From NCBI GenBank assembly GCA_016873635.1, contig VGWJ01000023.1, positions 1 to 40,494 of the forward strand: a DNA stretch of 40,494 nt, in the 5' to 3' direction. Positions 16,004 to 23,492 of the stretch are shown here, one piece after another. The position numbers and the translations under genes are program-made. The notes beneath the pieces were generated by a model. The model was not told the DNA's origin. It did not search any database and worked only from the letters and a program-made list of their open reading frames with translations. The stretch's first letter is position 1, and each line of letters starts with the position of its first letter. This DNA comes from Lentisphaerota bacterium (GTDB taxonomy: Bacteria > Verrucomicrobiota > Kiritimatiellia > UBA8416 > VGWJ01).

Positions 16004-16758
16004 GCGGTCACAGCAAGTGGGCGACGATCAAGCACAAGAAGGGCGCGATGGACGCCAAGCGCGGCAAGGTGTTCAGCAAGCTGAGCAAGGAGCTGATGGT
16101 GGCCGCCAGGCACGGCGGCAGCGATCCCGACAAGAACCCCACGTTGCGCACCATCATGCAGAAGGCCAAGAGCGTGAACATGCCGTCCGACAACGTCACG
16201 CGCGCCATCAAGAAGGGCGCGGGCGAGCTGGAGGGCGCGACCTTCGAGGAAGTCGTCTACGAAGGCTATGCCTCGGGCGGCGTGGCGCTTATCGTGCGGG
16301 TGCTGACCGACAACAAGAACCGCGCGGCGTCGGAGATCCGGCACATCTTCACGCGGCACGGGTCGAGCTTCGCCGCGCAGGGCTCGGTCACGCGCGGGTT
16401 CGAGCGCAAGGGCCAGATCTTCATCGACGCCAAGGCGGTCGACGAGGACCGGGTCATGGCCGCGGCCCTGGAGGCCGGGGCGGACGACATGACCCGCGAC
16501 GGCGATCAGTTCGAGATCCTCACCGATCCCGCCGTGTTTTCGGCCGTGAGCGAGGCGCTCGAGAAGGCCGGCATTCCCGTGCTCAGCGCCGAGGTTTCCC
16601 TGGTGCCGGCGGCGTACGTGCCCATCGCCGACAAGGCCGTCGCGTCGGGGTTAATGAAGTTCGTGGCCGATCTGGAAGACAACGACGACGTCCAGAGCGT
16701 GTACACCAACATGGACGTCACGGACGAGGCCATGGCGGAAATGGAGAAGGAACAGTAA
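16000..16758 (+). CDS. yebC: YebC/PmpR/TACO1 family protein
   Basis: A 252-residue full-length YebC-family protein. The N terminus MSGHSKWATIKHKKGAMDAK is diagnostic, as is MPSDNVTRAIKKGAG in the first domain and the later VYEGYASGGVALIVRVLTDNKNR. Family members were long annotated as DNA-binding regulators; mitochondrial TACO1 and more recent bacterial work point to a role in translation, easing ribosome stalls at proline runs. This genome encodes proline-rich proteins (the SecG tail and the FHA/CBM9 linker here), which would be natural clients, though that is inference. The gene lies directly before ruvC-ruvA-ruvB, a very common arrangement, and its ATG overlaps the previous stop. Confidence 0.95.
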   Translation: MSGHSKWATIKHKKGAMDAKRGKVFSKLSKELMVAARHGGSDPDKNPTLRTIMQKAKSVNMPSDNVTRAIKKGAGELEGATFEEVVYEGYASGGVALIVRVLTDNKNRAASEIRHIFTRHGSSFAAQGSVTRGFERKGQIFIDAKAVDEDRVMAAALEAGADDMTRDGDQFEILTDPAVFSAVSEALEKAGIPVLSAEVSLVPAAYVPIADKAVASGLMKFVADLEDNDDVQSVYTNMDVTDEAMAEMEKEQ

Positions 16759-16845
16759 ACCGGGGGCGGCGCCATGTCCGCGGATGCGGCGATGCATTCG
16801 GAGCAGTCGGGAGCGCGGCGGGGCGCCGATCCGGTCCGCGTCCCC

Positions 16846-17343
16846 ATGCGCGTGCTGGGCATTGACACGTCGCTGCGTTCGACGGGGGTGGCCGTGGTCG
16901 AAGCGGCGGGCAGCCGGCTCGTGCCCGTCGAGTTCGGCGTGATCCGCAATCCGCGGGAGCTGCGGCTTTCGGCCTGCCTGGATCGGCTGAGCGCCGGCAT
17001 CCGCGAGGTGATCGCGCGCGCGCAGCCCCGGGAGGTCGCGGTGGAGGGGGTCTTCTACTGCCGCAACGCGCGCACGGCGATGGTGCTGGGCGAGGCGCGC
17101 GGCGCCGCGATCGCCGCCTGCGCGGCGCTGGGGCTGCCGGTTTTCGAGTACGCGCCGCGGCGCGTGAAGCAGGCCGTGACCGGCTACGGGGCGGCTTCCA
17201 AGGAGCAGGTGCGCAAGACGCTGGCAACGCTGCTGGGCATCCGCGGGGAAATCAGGGAGGACGCCGGCGACGCCCTGGCGATCGCGCTGTGCCACCAGCA
17301 CAGCCGCACGCGGCACGCGGCGCTGATGCCCAGGGAGATCTGA
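16846..17343 (+). CDS. ruvC: Holliday junction endonuclease RuvC
   Basis: RuvC resolves Holliday junctions made during recombination. With ATG 16846 as start the protein is 165 residues and the four catalytic acids fall at Asp7 (GIDTS), Glu67 (VEGVF), Asp139 and Asp142 (DAGDALAIA), almost exactly the E. coli positions 7, 66, 138 and 141. That match is why I prefer this start. ATG 16774 lies in frame with a G-rich upstream stretch and would add 24 residues unlike the family. Other conserved parts are NARTAMVLGEARGAA and YAPRRVKQAVTG. It is followed by ruvA after two bases and belongs to the yebC-ruvCAB operon. Confidence 0.93.
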   Translation: MRVLGIDTSLRSTGVAVVEAAGSRLVPVEFGVIRNPRELRLSACLDRLSAGIREVIARAQPREVAVEGVFYCRNARTAMVLGEARGAAIAACAALGLPVFEYAPRRVKQAVTGYGAASKEQVRKTLATLLGIRGEIREDAGDALAIALCHQHSRTRHAALMPREI

Positions 17344-17345
17344 AA

Positions 17346-17939
17346 TTGATCACGTTTGTGCGGGGCACGCTGGTCGAGAAGCATCCCACGCGGGTGATCG
17401 TCGACGTGGGCGGGGTGGGCTACGAGGTCTTCATCCCGCTCAGCAGCTACGACCGCCTTCCGGAAACGGGCGCGGAGTGCCGCATGCTCACGCACGATCA
17501 CGTGCGCGATGACGCGCACCAGCTCTTCGGGTTCGTGAGCGAGGCCGAACGCCGCATGTTCAACCTGCTTCTCACCGTGAGCGGGGTGGGGCCCAAGCTG
17601 GCCCTCAGCGCCCTCAGCGGCCTTTCCGTGCGCGAGCTCAAGGCCGCCGCCGTGGACGGCGACATCAAGCGCCTGAGCTCGATATCGGGCATCGGCAGGA
17701 AGACGGCCGAGCGCATCGCCGTGGAGCTCAGGCACAAGCTTGACGCCGCCGAGGCCCTGGAGGCCCTCGCCGGCCCCGACGAGGGCGAGAGCGACGCGCG
17801 CGTGCGCGACGCCGTGCTCGCCCTGGCGTCGCTGGGCTACAAGCAGAGCGACGGGCGGCGCATGGTGCGCGACGTGCTGGAAGGCGGCGGAGCCGGCCTG
17901 ACCGTCGAGGATATCATCCGGAAAGCGCTGGCGCGATGA
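17346..17939 (+). CDS. ruvA: Holliday junction DNA-binding protein RuvA
   Basis: RuvA binds the four-way junction and loads the RuvB helicase. The protein has 197 residues from TTG 17346: OB-like domain I ([30 protein letters not shown]), the two helix-hairpin-helix motifs of domain II ([16 protein letters not shown] and [17 protein letters not shown]) and the C-terminal domain III ([17 protein letters not shown]), which contacts RuvB. TTG is the only start matching the family's N terminus, since the residues upstream are antisense-like. It overlaps ruvB by ATGA. Confidence 0.93.
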   Translation: MITFVRGTLVEKHPTRVIVDVGGVGYEVFIPLSSYDRLPETGAECRMLTHDHVRDDAHQLFGFVSEAERRMFNLLLTVSGVGPKLALSALSGLSVRELKAAAVDGDIKRLSSISGIGRKTAERIAVELRHKLDAAEALEALAGPDEGESDARVRDAVLALASLGYKQSDGRRMVRDVLEGGGAGLTVEDIIRKALAR

Positions 17940-18958
17940 GCGAACGACTGGTCAACGACATGAACCGGCCGGACCGGGAGTTCGAGACCACGCTGCGCCC
18001 GGCGCGCTTCGCCGATTTCGTGGGCCAGGCCAGGGTCCGGGAGCGGCTGGAGCTGGCCGTGGAGGCGGCGCGGGCGCGCGGCGACGTGCTGGACCACGTC
18101 ATGCTTTCGGGCCCGCCCGGACTGGGCAAGACCACCCTGGCGCATATCCTGGCCAACGGCATGGGCGCGAACATCAAGTGCACGTCCGGGCCGGTGATCG
18201 ACAAGCCCGGCGACCTCGCCGGCCTGCTGACCGGACTGGAGCCGGGCGACGTGCTGTTCATCGACGAGATCCACCGCATGCAGAAGGCCGTGGAGGAATA
18301 CCTCTACGCGGCCATGGAGGACTTCGTGCTCGACATCATGATTGACCAGGGCCCCAACGCGCGCTCGGTGCGGCTGGAAATCCCGCGCTTCACGCTGGTG
18401 GGCGCCACCACGCGGGGCGGGCTGCTCTCCGCCCCGCTGCGGTCCCGCTTCGGGATCACCAGCCGCCTGGACTACTACGCCCCCGCGGACCTCAAGGCCA
18501 TCGTGCTGCGCTCGGCGCGCATCCTGGACGTGGCGGCGGACGACGACGGCGCGCTCGAGATCGCCGGCCGGTCGCGCGGCACGCCGCGCATCGCCAACAA
18601 CCTGCTGCGGCGCGTGCGCGACTACGCCCAGGTGCGGGCGGACAACCGCGTCACGCGCGCCGTGGCCGACGCCGCGCTGGAGATGCTGGACATCGACAAA
18701 CACGGCCTGGACGAGATGGACAAGCGCATCCTCGAGAGCGTGATCCTCAAGTTCGGCGGCGGCCCGGTGGGCGTCAACTCGCTGGCCGTTTCGGTGGGCG
18801 AGGAGCCGGACACGATCGAGGAAGTCTACGAGCCGTACCTGATACAGGAAGGCTATCTCAACCGCACCCCGAAGGGCCGCATGGCCACGGAAGCCTCCTA
18901 CCGCCTGCTGGGCGTCGCCCGCGGGGCGGCGGGCAAGGAACTTGACCTGGGGTTGTGA
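17936..18958 (+). CDS. ruvB: Holliday junction branch migration ATPase RuvB
   Basis: RuvB is the AAA+ hexameric motor for branch migration. The 340-residue protein has the N-terminal [20 protein letters not shown], Walker [14 protein letters not shown], Walker [11 protein letters not shown], sensor 1 [20 protein letters not shown], the arginine-finger region, and the C-terminal winged helix ([34 protein letters not shown]). All motifs are intact and the length is usual. It is translationally coupled to ruvA (ATGA). Confidence 0.96.
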   Translation: MSERLVNDMNRPDREFETTLRPARFADFVGQARVRERLELAVEAARARGDVLDHVMLSGPPGLGKTTLAHILANGMGANIKCTSGPVIDKPGDLAGLLTGLEPGDVLFIDEIHRMQKAVEEYLYAAMEDFVLDIMIDQGPNARSVRLEIPRFTLVGATTRGGLLSAPLRSRFGITSRLDYYAPADLKAIVLRSARILDVAADDDGALEIAGRSRGTPRIANNLLRRVRDYAQVRADNRVTRAVADAALEMLDIDKHGLDEMDKRILESVILKFGGGPVGVNSLAVSVGEEPDTIEEVYEPYLIQEGYLNRTPKGRMATEASYRLLGVARGAAGKELDLGL

Positions 18959-19009
18959 CGTCGGCATCGGGGTCAGCCGGAGATAGGAGTTTACGGCCGG
19001 GGGCGGAGT

Positions 19010-20257
19010 GTGGGATTGTGCCGGGCGATGGCCCGGCATCTCAGAGGGGAGTTTCCCGTTCCACCTTGTGCCACTGGCCGACGCGGCGCCTTGCCCGGCG
19101 GGATCTGGGCGCTCGGCTTCGTGTCGCTGTTCATGGACACCTCCTCGGAGCTGGCGCACAGCCTTCTGCCGCTTCTGATGTCCGGCGCGCTGGGCGCGTC
19201 GGTGGCCGCCATCGGCGTGATCGAGGGCGTCGCCGAGGCCGCGGCCGCCGTCACCAAGGTCTTCTCCGGCGCGATCAGCGACGCGTTCCGCAGGCGCAAG
19301 GGGCTCGTGCTGCTGGGCTACGGCCTCGCCGCGCTGACCAAGCCGGTCTTCCCGCTGGCGCCGTCCGTCGGCTGGGTGTTCGGCGCGCGGTGCGTGGACC
19401 GCATCGGCAAGGGCATCCGCGGCGCGCCGCGCGACGCGCTGCTGGCGGATATCGCGCCGCCCGGGATGCGCGGCGCCGCCTACGGCCTGCGCCAGGCGCT
19501 GGATTCGGTCGGCGCGTTCGCCGGGCCGCTGCTCGCCGTGGCATGCATGGCGCTGCTGGCCGACGATATCCGGTCGGTCCTGTGGGTGGCGGTCGTGCCC
19601 GCTTTCCTGTGCGTCGCCCTGGTCGTGTTCTGCGTGCGCGAACCGGCGGACGCGAAGTCTGCCGCTCCGCGCAAACGCCTGGCGCTGTCCGACGCCGGCC
19701 GCCTTCCGGTCCGCTACTGGCTTGTCGTGGCGCTCGGCGCGGTTTTCACGCTGGCCCGCTTCAGCGAGGCGTTCCTGATCCTGCGCGCGCGGGACGTCGG
19801 CCTCGCCGCCGGCCTCGTGCCCTTGATCATGATCGTCATGAACGCCGTCTATTCGGCCTGCGCGTATCCGGCGGGCGCGGCCGCCGACCGTTATCCGCCG
19901 CGGATCCTGCTGGCCGCGGGGCTGGCGATGCTGGTCGTTGCCGACGCGCTGCTGGCCGCCGCGCGCTCGCCCCTCCCGGCGTTCGCGGGCGCGGGCTTCT
20001 GGGGCCTGCACATGGCGTTCACGCAGGGGCTCTTTGCGAAGCTGATCGCCGACGCCGCGCCGGAAGATCTGCGCGGAACCGCGTTCGGCGTGTTCAACCT
20101 TGTCGGCGGCGCGGCGACCATGCTGGCCAGCGTGATCGCCGGCGCGCTGTGGGCGGGCATGGGGCCGCCCGCCACGTTCATCGCCGGGGCGATCTTCGCC
20201 GCCCTCGCCGGCGTCGGCCTGCTTGCGGGTCATCCGCGCCGCGCGCAGGGCAAGTGA
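19010..20257 (+). CDS. MFS transporter
   Basis: A major facilitator superfamily protein of up to 415 residues with about twelve hydrophobic segments. The loop between helices 2 and 3 reads SGAISDAFRRRKGLVLLGYG, a good MFS motif A, and DRIGKGIRGAPRDALLAD is characteristic of a subgroup of uncharacterised efflux-type MFS proteins. The first helix starts at GGIWALGFVSLFMDTSSE. The start is uncertain: GTG 19010 is used here, but ATG 19028 also fits and no strong ribosome site exists. It begins about 50 nt after ruvB and ends just before the bidirectional terminator at 20266-20300. Substrate unknown. Confidence 0.8.
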   Translation: MGLCRAMARHLRGEFPVPPCATGRRGALPGGIWALGFVSLFMDTSSELAHSLLPLLMSGALGASVAAIGVIEGVAEAAAAVTKVFSGAISDAFRRRKGLVLLGYGLAALTKPVFPLAPSVGWVFGARCVDRIGKGIRGAPRDALLADIAPPGMRGAAYGLRQALDSVGAFAGPLLAVACMALLADDIRSVLWVAVVPAFLCVALVVFCVREPADAKSAAPRKRLALSDAGRLPVRYWLVVALGAVFTLARFSEAFLILRARDVGLAAGLVPLIMIVMNAVYSACAYPAGAAADRYPPRILLAAGLAMLVVADALLAAARSPLPAFAGAGFWGLHMAFTQGLFAKLIADAAPEDLRGTAFGVFNLVGGAATMLASVIAGALWAGMGPPATFIAGAIFAALAGVGLLAGHPRRAQGK

Positions 20258-20265
20258 CCCGATAG

Positions 20266-20300
20266 AGAGCAGTTCAGCCGCTTCGCGGCCGAACTGCTCT
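20266..20300. terminator. bidirectional hairpin terminator
   Basis: Arms of 15 nt (20266-20280 and 20286-20300; AGAGCAGTTC pairing with GAACTGCTCT) surround a CTTCG loop with a single A-C mismatch. TTTCT follows on the plus strand. It lies between the ends of the plus-strand MFS gene and the minus-strand FHA/CBM9 gene, which converge here, so it can serve both transcripts. Confidence 0.75.
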
Positions 20301-20324
20301 TTCTAGGGTGACCCCGGAAAAGGC

Positions 20325-22415
20325 TCACCACTGGAAGATGCCGAAGAGGCTGGGATGGTGGAAATTGCGCGCCTGGTCGTACACCGCGAACCAGCTCTGC
20401 AACTGCCAATCCTCGATCTGGCCGCGGTAGTTGCGCGCGAAATTCACCGCCCAGCGCGTGCCTTTGGCCGGGACGCCGCCCAGCCGGTCGAAGGGAACCA
20501 GGATCTCGCAGACCCACTGGCCGGGATCGGCGGTGATGCTGGTCTTGACGGTGGCGCCGGCGTTCCACGGCTGCGAGGGCGTCTGAATGGTGCCTTCGAT
20601 CATGGGCCGGGGATAGTAGCCCGACCAGTAGGCGCCCTTGGCATTGACGATCAACTGGTAGTAATCCTTCCGGTCGGCGTTGGTATCCAGGAAGATCTCG
20701 ATCGAGTCGTCGCGAATGAGCCCCGAGGAGTCGCCTCCGCCGGCGCGCGTCACGATCCGGGAAACGTCCGGATCAACGCAGGTGAACGCGATGTACAGGC
20801 ACGGCTTGCCGTCAAGCTGTGTCTTGCCCACGTAGCAGTAGGTGGGCGGGTCCGCCTCCGGCGGCGGCTGGCCGGGCGCGTGGACGTGGAAACGGCCGCT
20901 TTTCCATGAGCCTGTGATTTCTTCCGGCGACACGGCGCCGTCCAGGATGATCGGCCCGGCGGCGCCGGGGGTCTGAAGCTGCTCAAGCTGCTCGGTAATG
21001 CGCACGACGGGCACCTGCATTCCGCGGAACGATTCGAATCCGACGGGGCTGGCCTTGTAGGCGGCCAGTTGCGCGAGCATTGCGGACGGGTCCGCCTGCG
21101 GCGTTGCCGTTGCGGGTTTCTGCAGCGCCGCAAGCACGTCCCGCACCGCGGTGCGGGTGACCGGCTCGCTCGCGGGCCGGATCGCGGTCCGGACGCGCAG
21201 CGCGGCCGTGTCCGAGGCGAGGGCGGCCATCTGGGCCGCTTCCGAGACGCTCAGGCGGCGCACCGGCAGCGCGGAGGCGGTCAGCGCGCCCGTCTCGCGG
21301 CGCACCGTCGCCTCGGCGGGCTTCACGGGCGCCGGCGGCAGGACCGGGAGCTGCCAGGTGCGCAGGTCGGGGGACGCGGCCGGCATCTCCGGCCTGCTGG
21401 CGGCGAGAGCCGAGCGGATCGCGCGCGCCGAGGCCACTTCCGTCGCCTCGGGCCGGTATTCCGTCAGCCGGGCGGTTTCCACGGTCAGCTCGGTCTGTTC
21501 CACGGCGCGGCGCGGCTCCGCAGCGGCCGGCTCGAGCCGGGCCACGGCGCGCTCCACGGGCGTCTCGGGGGGCGTCTCGGTTGCCATGGGCGGGAGAGGC
21601 TGAATTGCGCCCAGATCAACCGGCTTCCCGGCGAGCGCGGGCTCCTCCGCCCTGACGACCTCGGGCATGCGCGGCCGGGCCGGCTGGTCCGGCGGAGGCG
21701 TCACCGTCTTTTCGGCCAGCTCGGGCGATTCCGGGGTCGGCTCCGCGGGCTGGAAGGCAAGGCGCTCGACCGATTCCAGCGAGCGGATCCGCGGGGTGGC
21801 CATCGACGCGTCGACCACCTGGACTTCGAGGGGAGGCATGACGGACTGCAGCAGTTCTTCGCGCGGGATGAGCACAAACAGCGTCAGGAGGGCGGCCGCG
21901 GCAAGCCCGGCCGCGGCCAGGGCCCGGCGGCGGCGGCGCAGGTAGGCGTAGAAGGGGCTGTTCCTGATGAAGCCGAGCGGGACTTCGTGCGAGGCGAGGA
22001 GCCGCGCGCAGAGATCGGCCACGTTCTGGTGCATCCGCCGGTTGCGGGACGCGGAATCGGCGCGGGCGAACACGAACCGGTGGCAGCCGCTCTCCACGAC
22101 ATCGCCGTAGCTCAGGCGTTCGCGCCGCGTGAGGTGCTGGTTCACGTAAACGCGGGCGCCGGGGTCCGCCCTGAGCAACCAGTGGCAGCGGCACTCCTCG
22201 TCGGTGCCCGCGTGGCACTTAATCCGGCGCAGGCGGAAAGCTTCCGGCGGCAGGAGGGGGTCCAGCACGGCCAGGTCGCAGGCGGGGTCGGCGCCCACCA
22301 CGATCTCGTCGCCGTCGGCCAGCAGCTCGCACGCCACGGCGTCCGCCACCGTGCCGCGCAGATGCACCCGCCCGGCGGGATGCGCATGGGCGCGCTGCAG
22401 AAGGTCGTCCTTCAT
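20325..22415 (-). CDS. FHA-like / TM / CBM9-like envelope protein in an ExbB-ExbD operon
   Basis: A 696-residue protein with an unusual architecture. Residues ~15-117 look like a degenerate FHA domain (DEIVVGADPACDLAVLD ... VYVNQHLTRRERLSYGDVVE); the phosphothreonine-binding Arg, Ser and His are not evident. A basic run (LRRRRRAL) and one membrane helix follow (~165-183). Residues ~190-485 are a long Pro/Ala/Glu-rich linker, as in TonB or TolA. Residues ~488-696 resemble a CBM9/DOMON-type domain (DGAVSPEEITGSWKSGRF, DDSIEIFLDTNADRKDYYQL). Topology would be cytoplasmic FHA and periplasmic CBM. Its ATG overlaps the exbD stop (ATGA). By position and TM-linker layout it replaces TonB/TolA as partner of ExbB/ExbD, but it lacks a recognisable TonB C-terminal domain. 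Architecture is read from sequence; the energised role is inference. Confidence 0.78.
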   Translation of the reverse strand: MKDDLLQRAHAHPAGRVHLRGTVADAVACELLADGDEIVVGADPACDLAVLDPLLPPEAFRLRRIKCHAGTDEECRCHWLLRADPGARVYVNQHLTRRERLSYGDVVESGCHRFVFARADSASRNRRMHQNVADLCARLLASHEVPLGFIRNSPFYAYLRRRRRALAAAGLAAAALLTLFVLIPREELLQSVMPPLEVQVVDASMATPRIRSLESVERLAFQPAEPTPESPELAEKTVTPPPDQPARPRMPEVVRAEEPALAGKPVDLGAIQPLPPMATETPPETPVERAVARLEPAAAEPRRAVEQTELTVETARLTEYRPEATEVASARAIRSALAASRPEMPAASPDLRTWQLPVLPPAPVKPAEATVRRETGALTASALPVRRLSVSEAAQMAALASDTAALRVRTAIRPASEPVTRTAVRDVLAALQKPATATPQADPSAMLAQLAAYKASPVGFESFRGMQVPVVRITEQLEQLQTPGAAGPIILDGAVSPEEITGSWKSGRFHVHAPGQPPPEADPPTYCYVGKTQLDGKPCLYIAFTCVDPDVSRIVTRAGGGDSSGLIRDDSIEIFLDTNADRKDYYQLIVNAKGAYWSGYYPRPMIEGTIQTPSQPWNAGATVKTSITADPGQWVCEILVPFDRLGGVPAKGTRWAVNFARNYRGQIEDWQLQSWFAVYDQARNFHHPSLFGIFQW

Positions 22416-22849
22416 CTTCGGGCGCCTGGGGTCGATGCCAGGGTCTGGAGGGAGAACTTCGGGAAACCGGTATCGCGCGCCGCGTCCATCAGGCGGATCA
22501 CGTCCTGGTAGGGAACCGCGCGATCGATCTGGATGTCGAGGCGGGCCTGCGGCTTCTGCGGGTCGCCCCGCAGCACGCGCAGCGCCGGCACCAGCGCGTC
22601 GACGTCCGCGAGCGGCTCGGCGTTGAGCGTGATCGCCGGCTTGTCGCCTTCCATCCGGTAGGAGATGACCAGGCCCTGCGTATCGGGCGTCTTCACGCCG
22701 GTGGTGGACTCCGGCAACTGCAGCTCGATCTGGGTCGGGCGCACCAGGCTCGACGTGAGGACGAAGAACACCAGGAGCTGGAAGATCACGTCCAGCAGCG
22801 GCGTGATGTTGATGGACGTGTTCTCGGGGATCTCGTGGCGCTTAAGCAT
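22412..22849 (-). CDS. exbD: ExbD/TolR family protein
   Basis: A 145-residue biopolymer-transport protein. One N-terminal membrane helix follows the short cytoplasmic tail and carries the essential aspartate (Asp20 in NITPLLDVIFQLLVFFVLTS). The periplasmic domain contains the usual ARLDIQIDRAVPYQDVIRLMDAA, a typical ExbD/TolR fold element. With ExbB it forms the proton-driven stator that moves a TonB-like partner. It overlaps exbB by 8 nt and the FHA/CBM9 gene by 4 nt. ExbD and TolR cannot be told apart here as no tolA, tolB or pal gene is present; the tonB/tolA slot is filled by the FHA-like/CBM9-like gene. Confidence 0.9.
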   Translation of the reverse strand: MLKRHEIPENTSINITPLLDVIFQLLVFFVLTSSLVRPTQIELQLPESTTGVKTPDTQGLVISYRMEGDKPAITLNAEPLADVDALVPALRVLRGDPQKPQARLDIQIDRAVPYQDVIRLMDAARDTGFPKFSLQTLASTPGARR

Positions 22850-23489
22850 TGCGTGCGCTCTCCGCCTTGTGATTCAGGGCCAGCCACTCCTTGATTTCCA
22901 CCAGGTACAGGTCAAGCAGGCCGAGGATGTGATTGGTCTGCTTGCGCAGGTGTTCCTGGAAGATGATGAGCGGGATGGCGATGACCAGGCCGGCCACGGT
23001 GGTGAGGAGGGCCTGGTAGATGCCGCCGGCGAGCAGGCGCGGATCGGTCGAAGCGGTGCGCTCGATGGTCATGAAGGCGATCACCAGCCCCCAGACCGTC
23101 CCCAGGATGCCCAGCAGCGGCGCGACCTGCGACATGTTGACGATCCAGCCGCGCGATTTCTCCATGGCCAGCATCTCGGCCAGGATGATCTTCTCGGTGG
23201 CCGCGCCAACGTCCTTTTCGCCGGCCCGGATGCGCAGCAGCCCCTCCTGGAGCACGCGGCCGATCACGCCCTTGGTCCGCGCCGCGAGCACGATGGCCTG
23301 GTCGATGGAGTTCTCCTTCAGCGCGGTCTTCAGATCGAAGTGAAACTGATCGCTGTCCAGGCGGTTTTCGCGCAGGTACAGCAGGCGCTCGATCGTCAGC
23401 ACGATGCCCGCCAGGGCCACCAGCCCGAGCGGGATCATGAAGAAACCGCCCTTGATACACAGGTCCACAACCGTCTGCATCCAACTCAT
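22842..23489 (-). CDS. exbB: ExbB/TolQ/MotA family proton channel
   Basis: A 215-residue protein with three membrane helices at about 13-34, 121-141 and 156-177, the ExbB topology. The family motifs VAPLLGILGTVWGLVIAFM (helix 2) and GIYQALLTTVAGLVIAIP (helix 3) include the polar residues lining the proton path. It probably forms a pentamer around an ExbD dimer in the inner membrane. It starts four bases after the TPR gene's stop, with GGAGGG upstream, so TPR protein, ExbB, ExbD and the FHA/CBM9 protein form one operon. Confidence 0.92.
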   Translation of the reverse strand: MSWMQTVVDLCIKGGFFMIPLGLVALAGIVLTIERLLYLRENRLDSDQFHFDLKTALKENSIDQAIVLAARTKGVIGRVLQEGLLRIRAGEKDVGAATEKIILAEMLAMEKSRGWIVNMSQVAPLLGILGTVWGLVIAFMTIERTASTDPRLLAGGIYQALLTTVAGLVIAIPLIIFQEHLRKQTNHILGLLDLYLVEIKEWLALNHKAESARNA

Positions 23490-23492
23490 CGC

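Noticed and set aside
17837..20233. Minus-strand frame of about 800 codons opposite ruvB and the MFS gene
   Set aside because: Composition is typical of antisense frames and it spans two genuine plus-strand genes.
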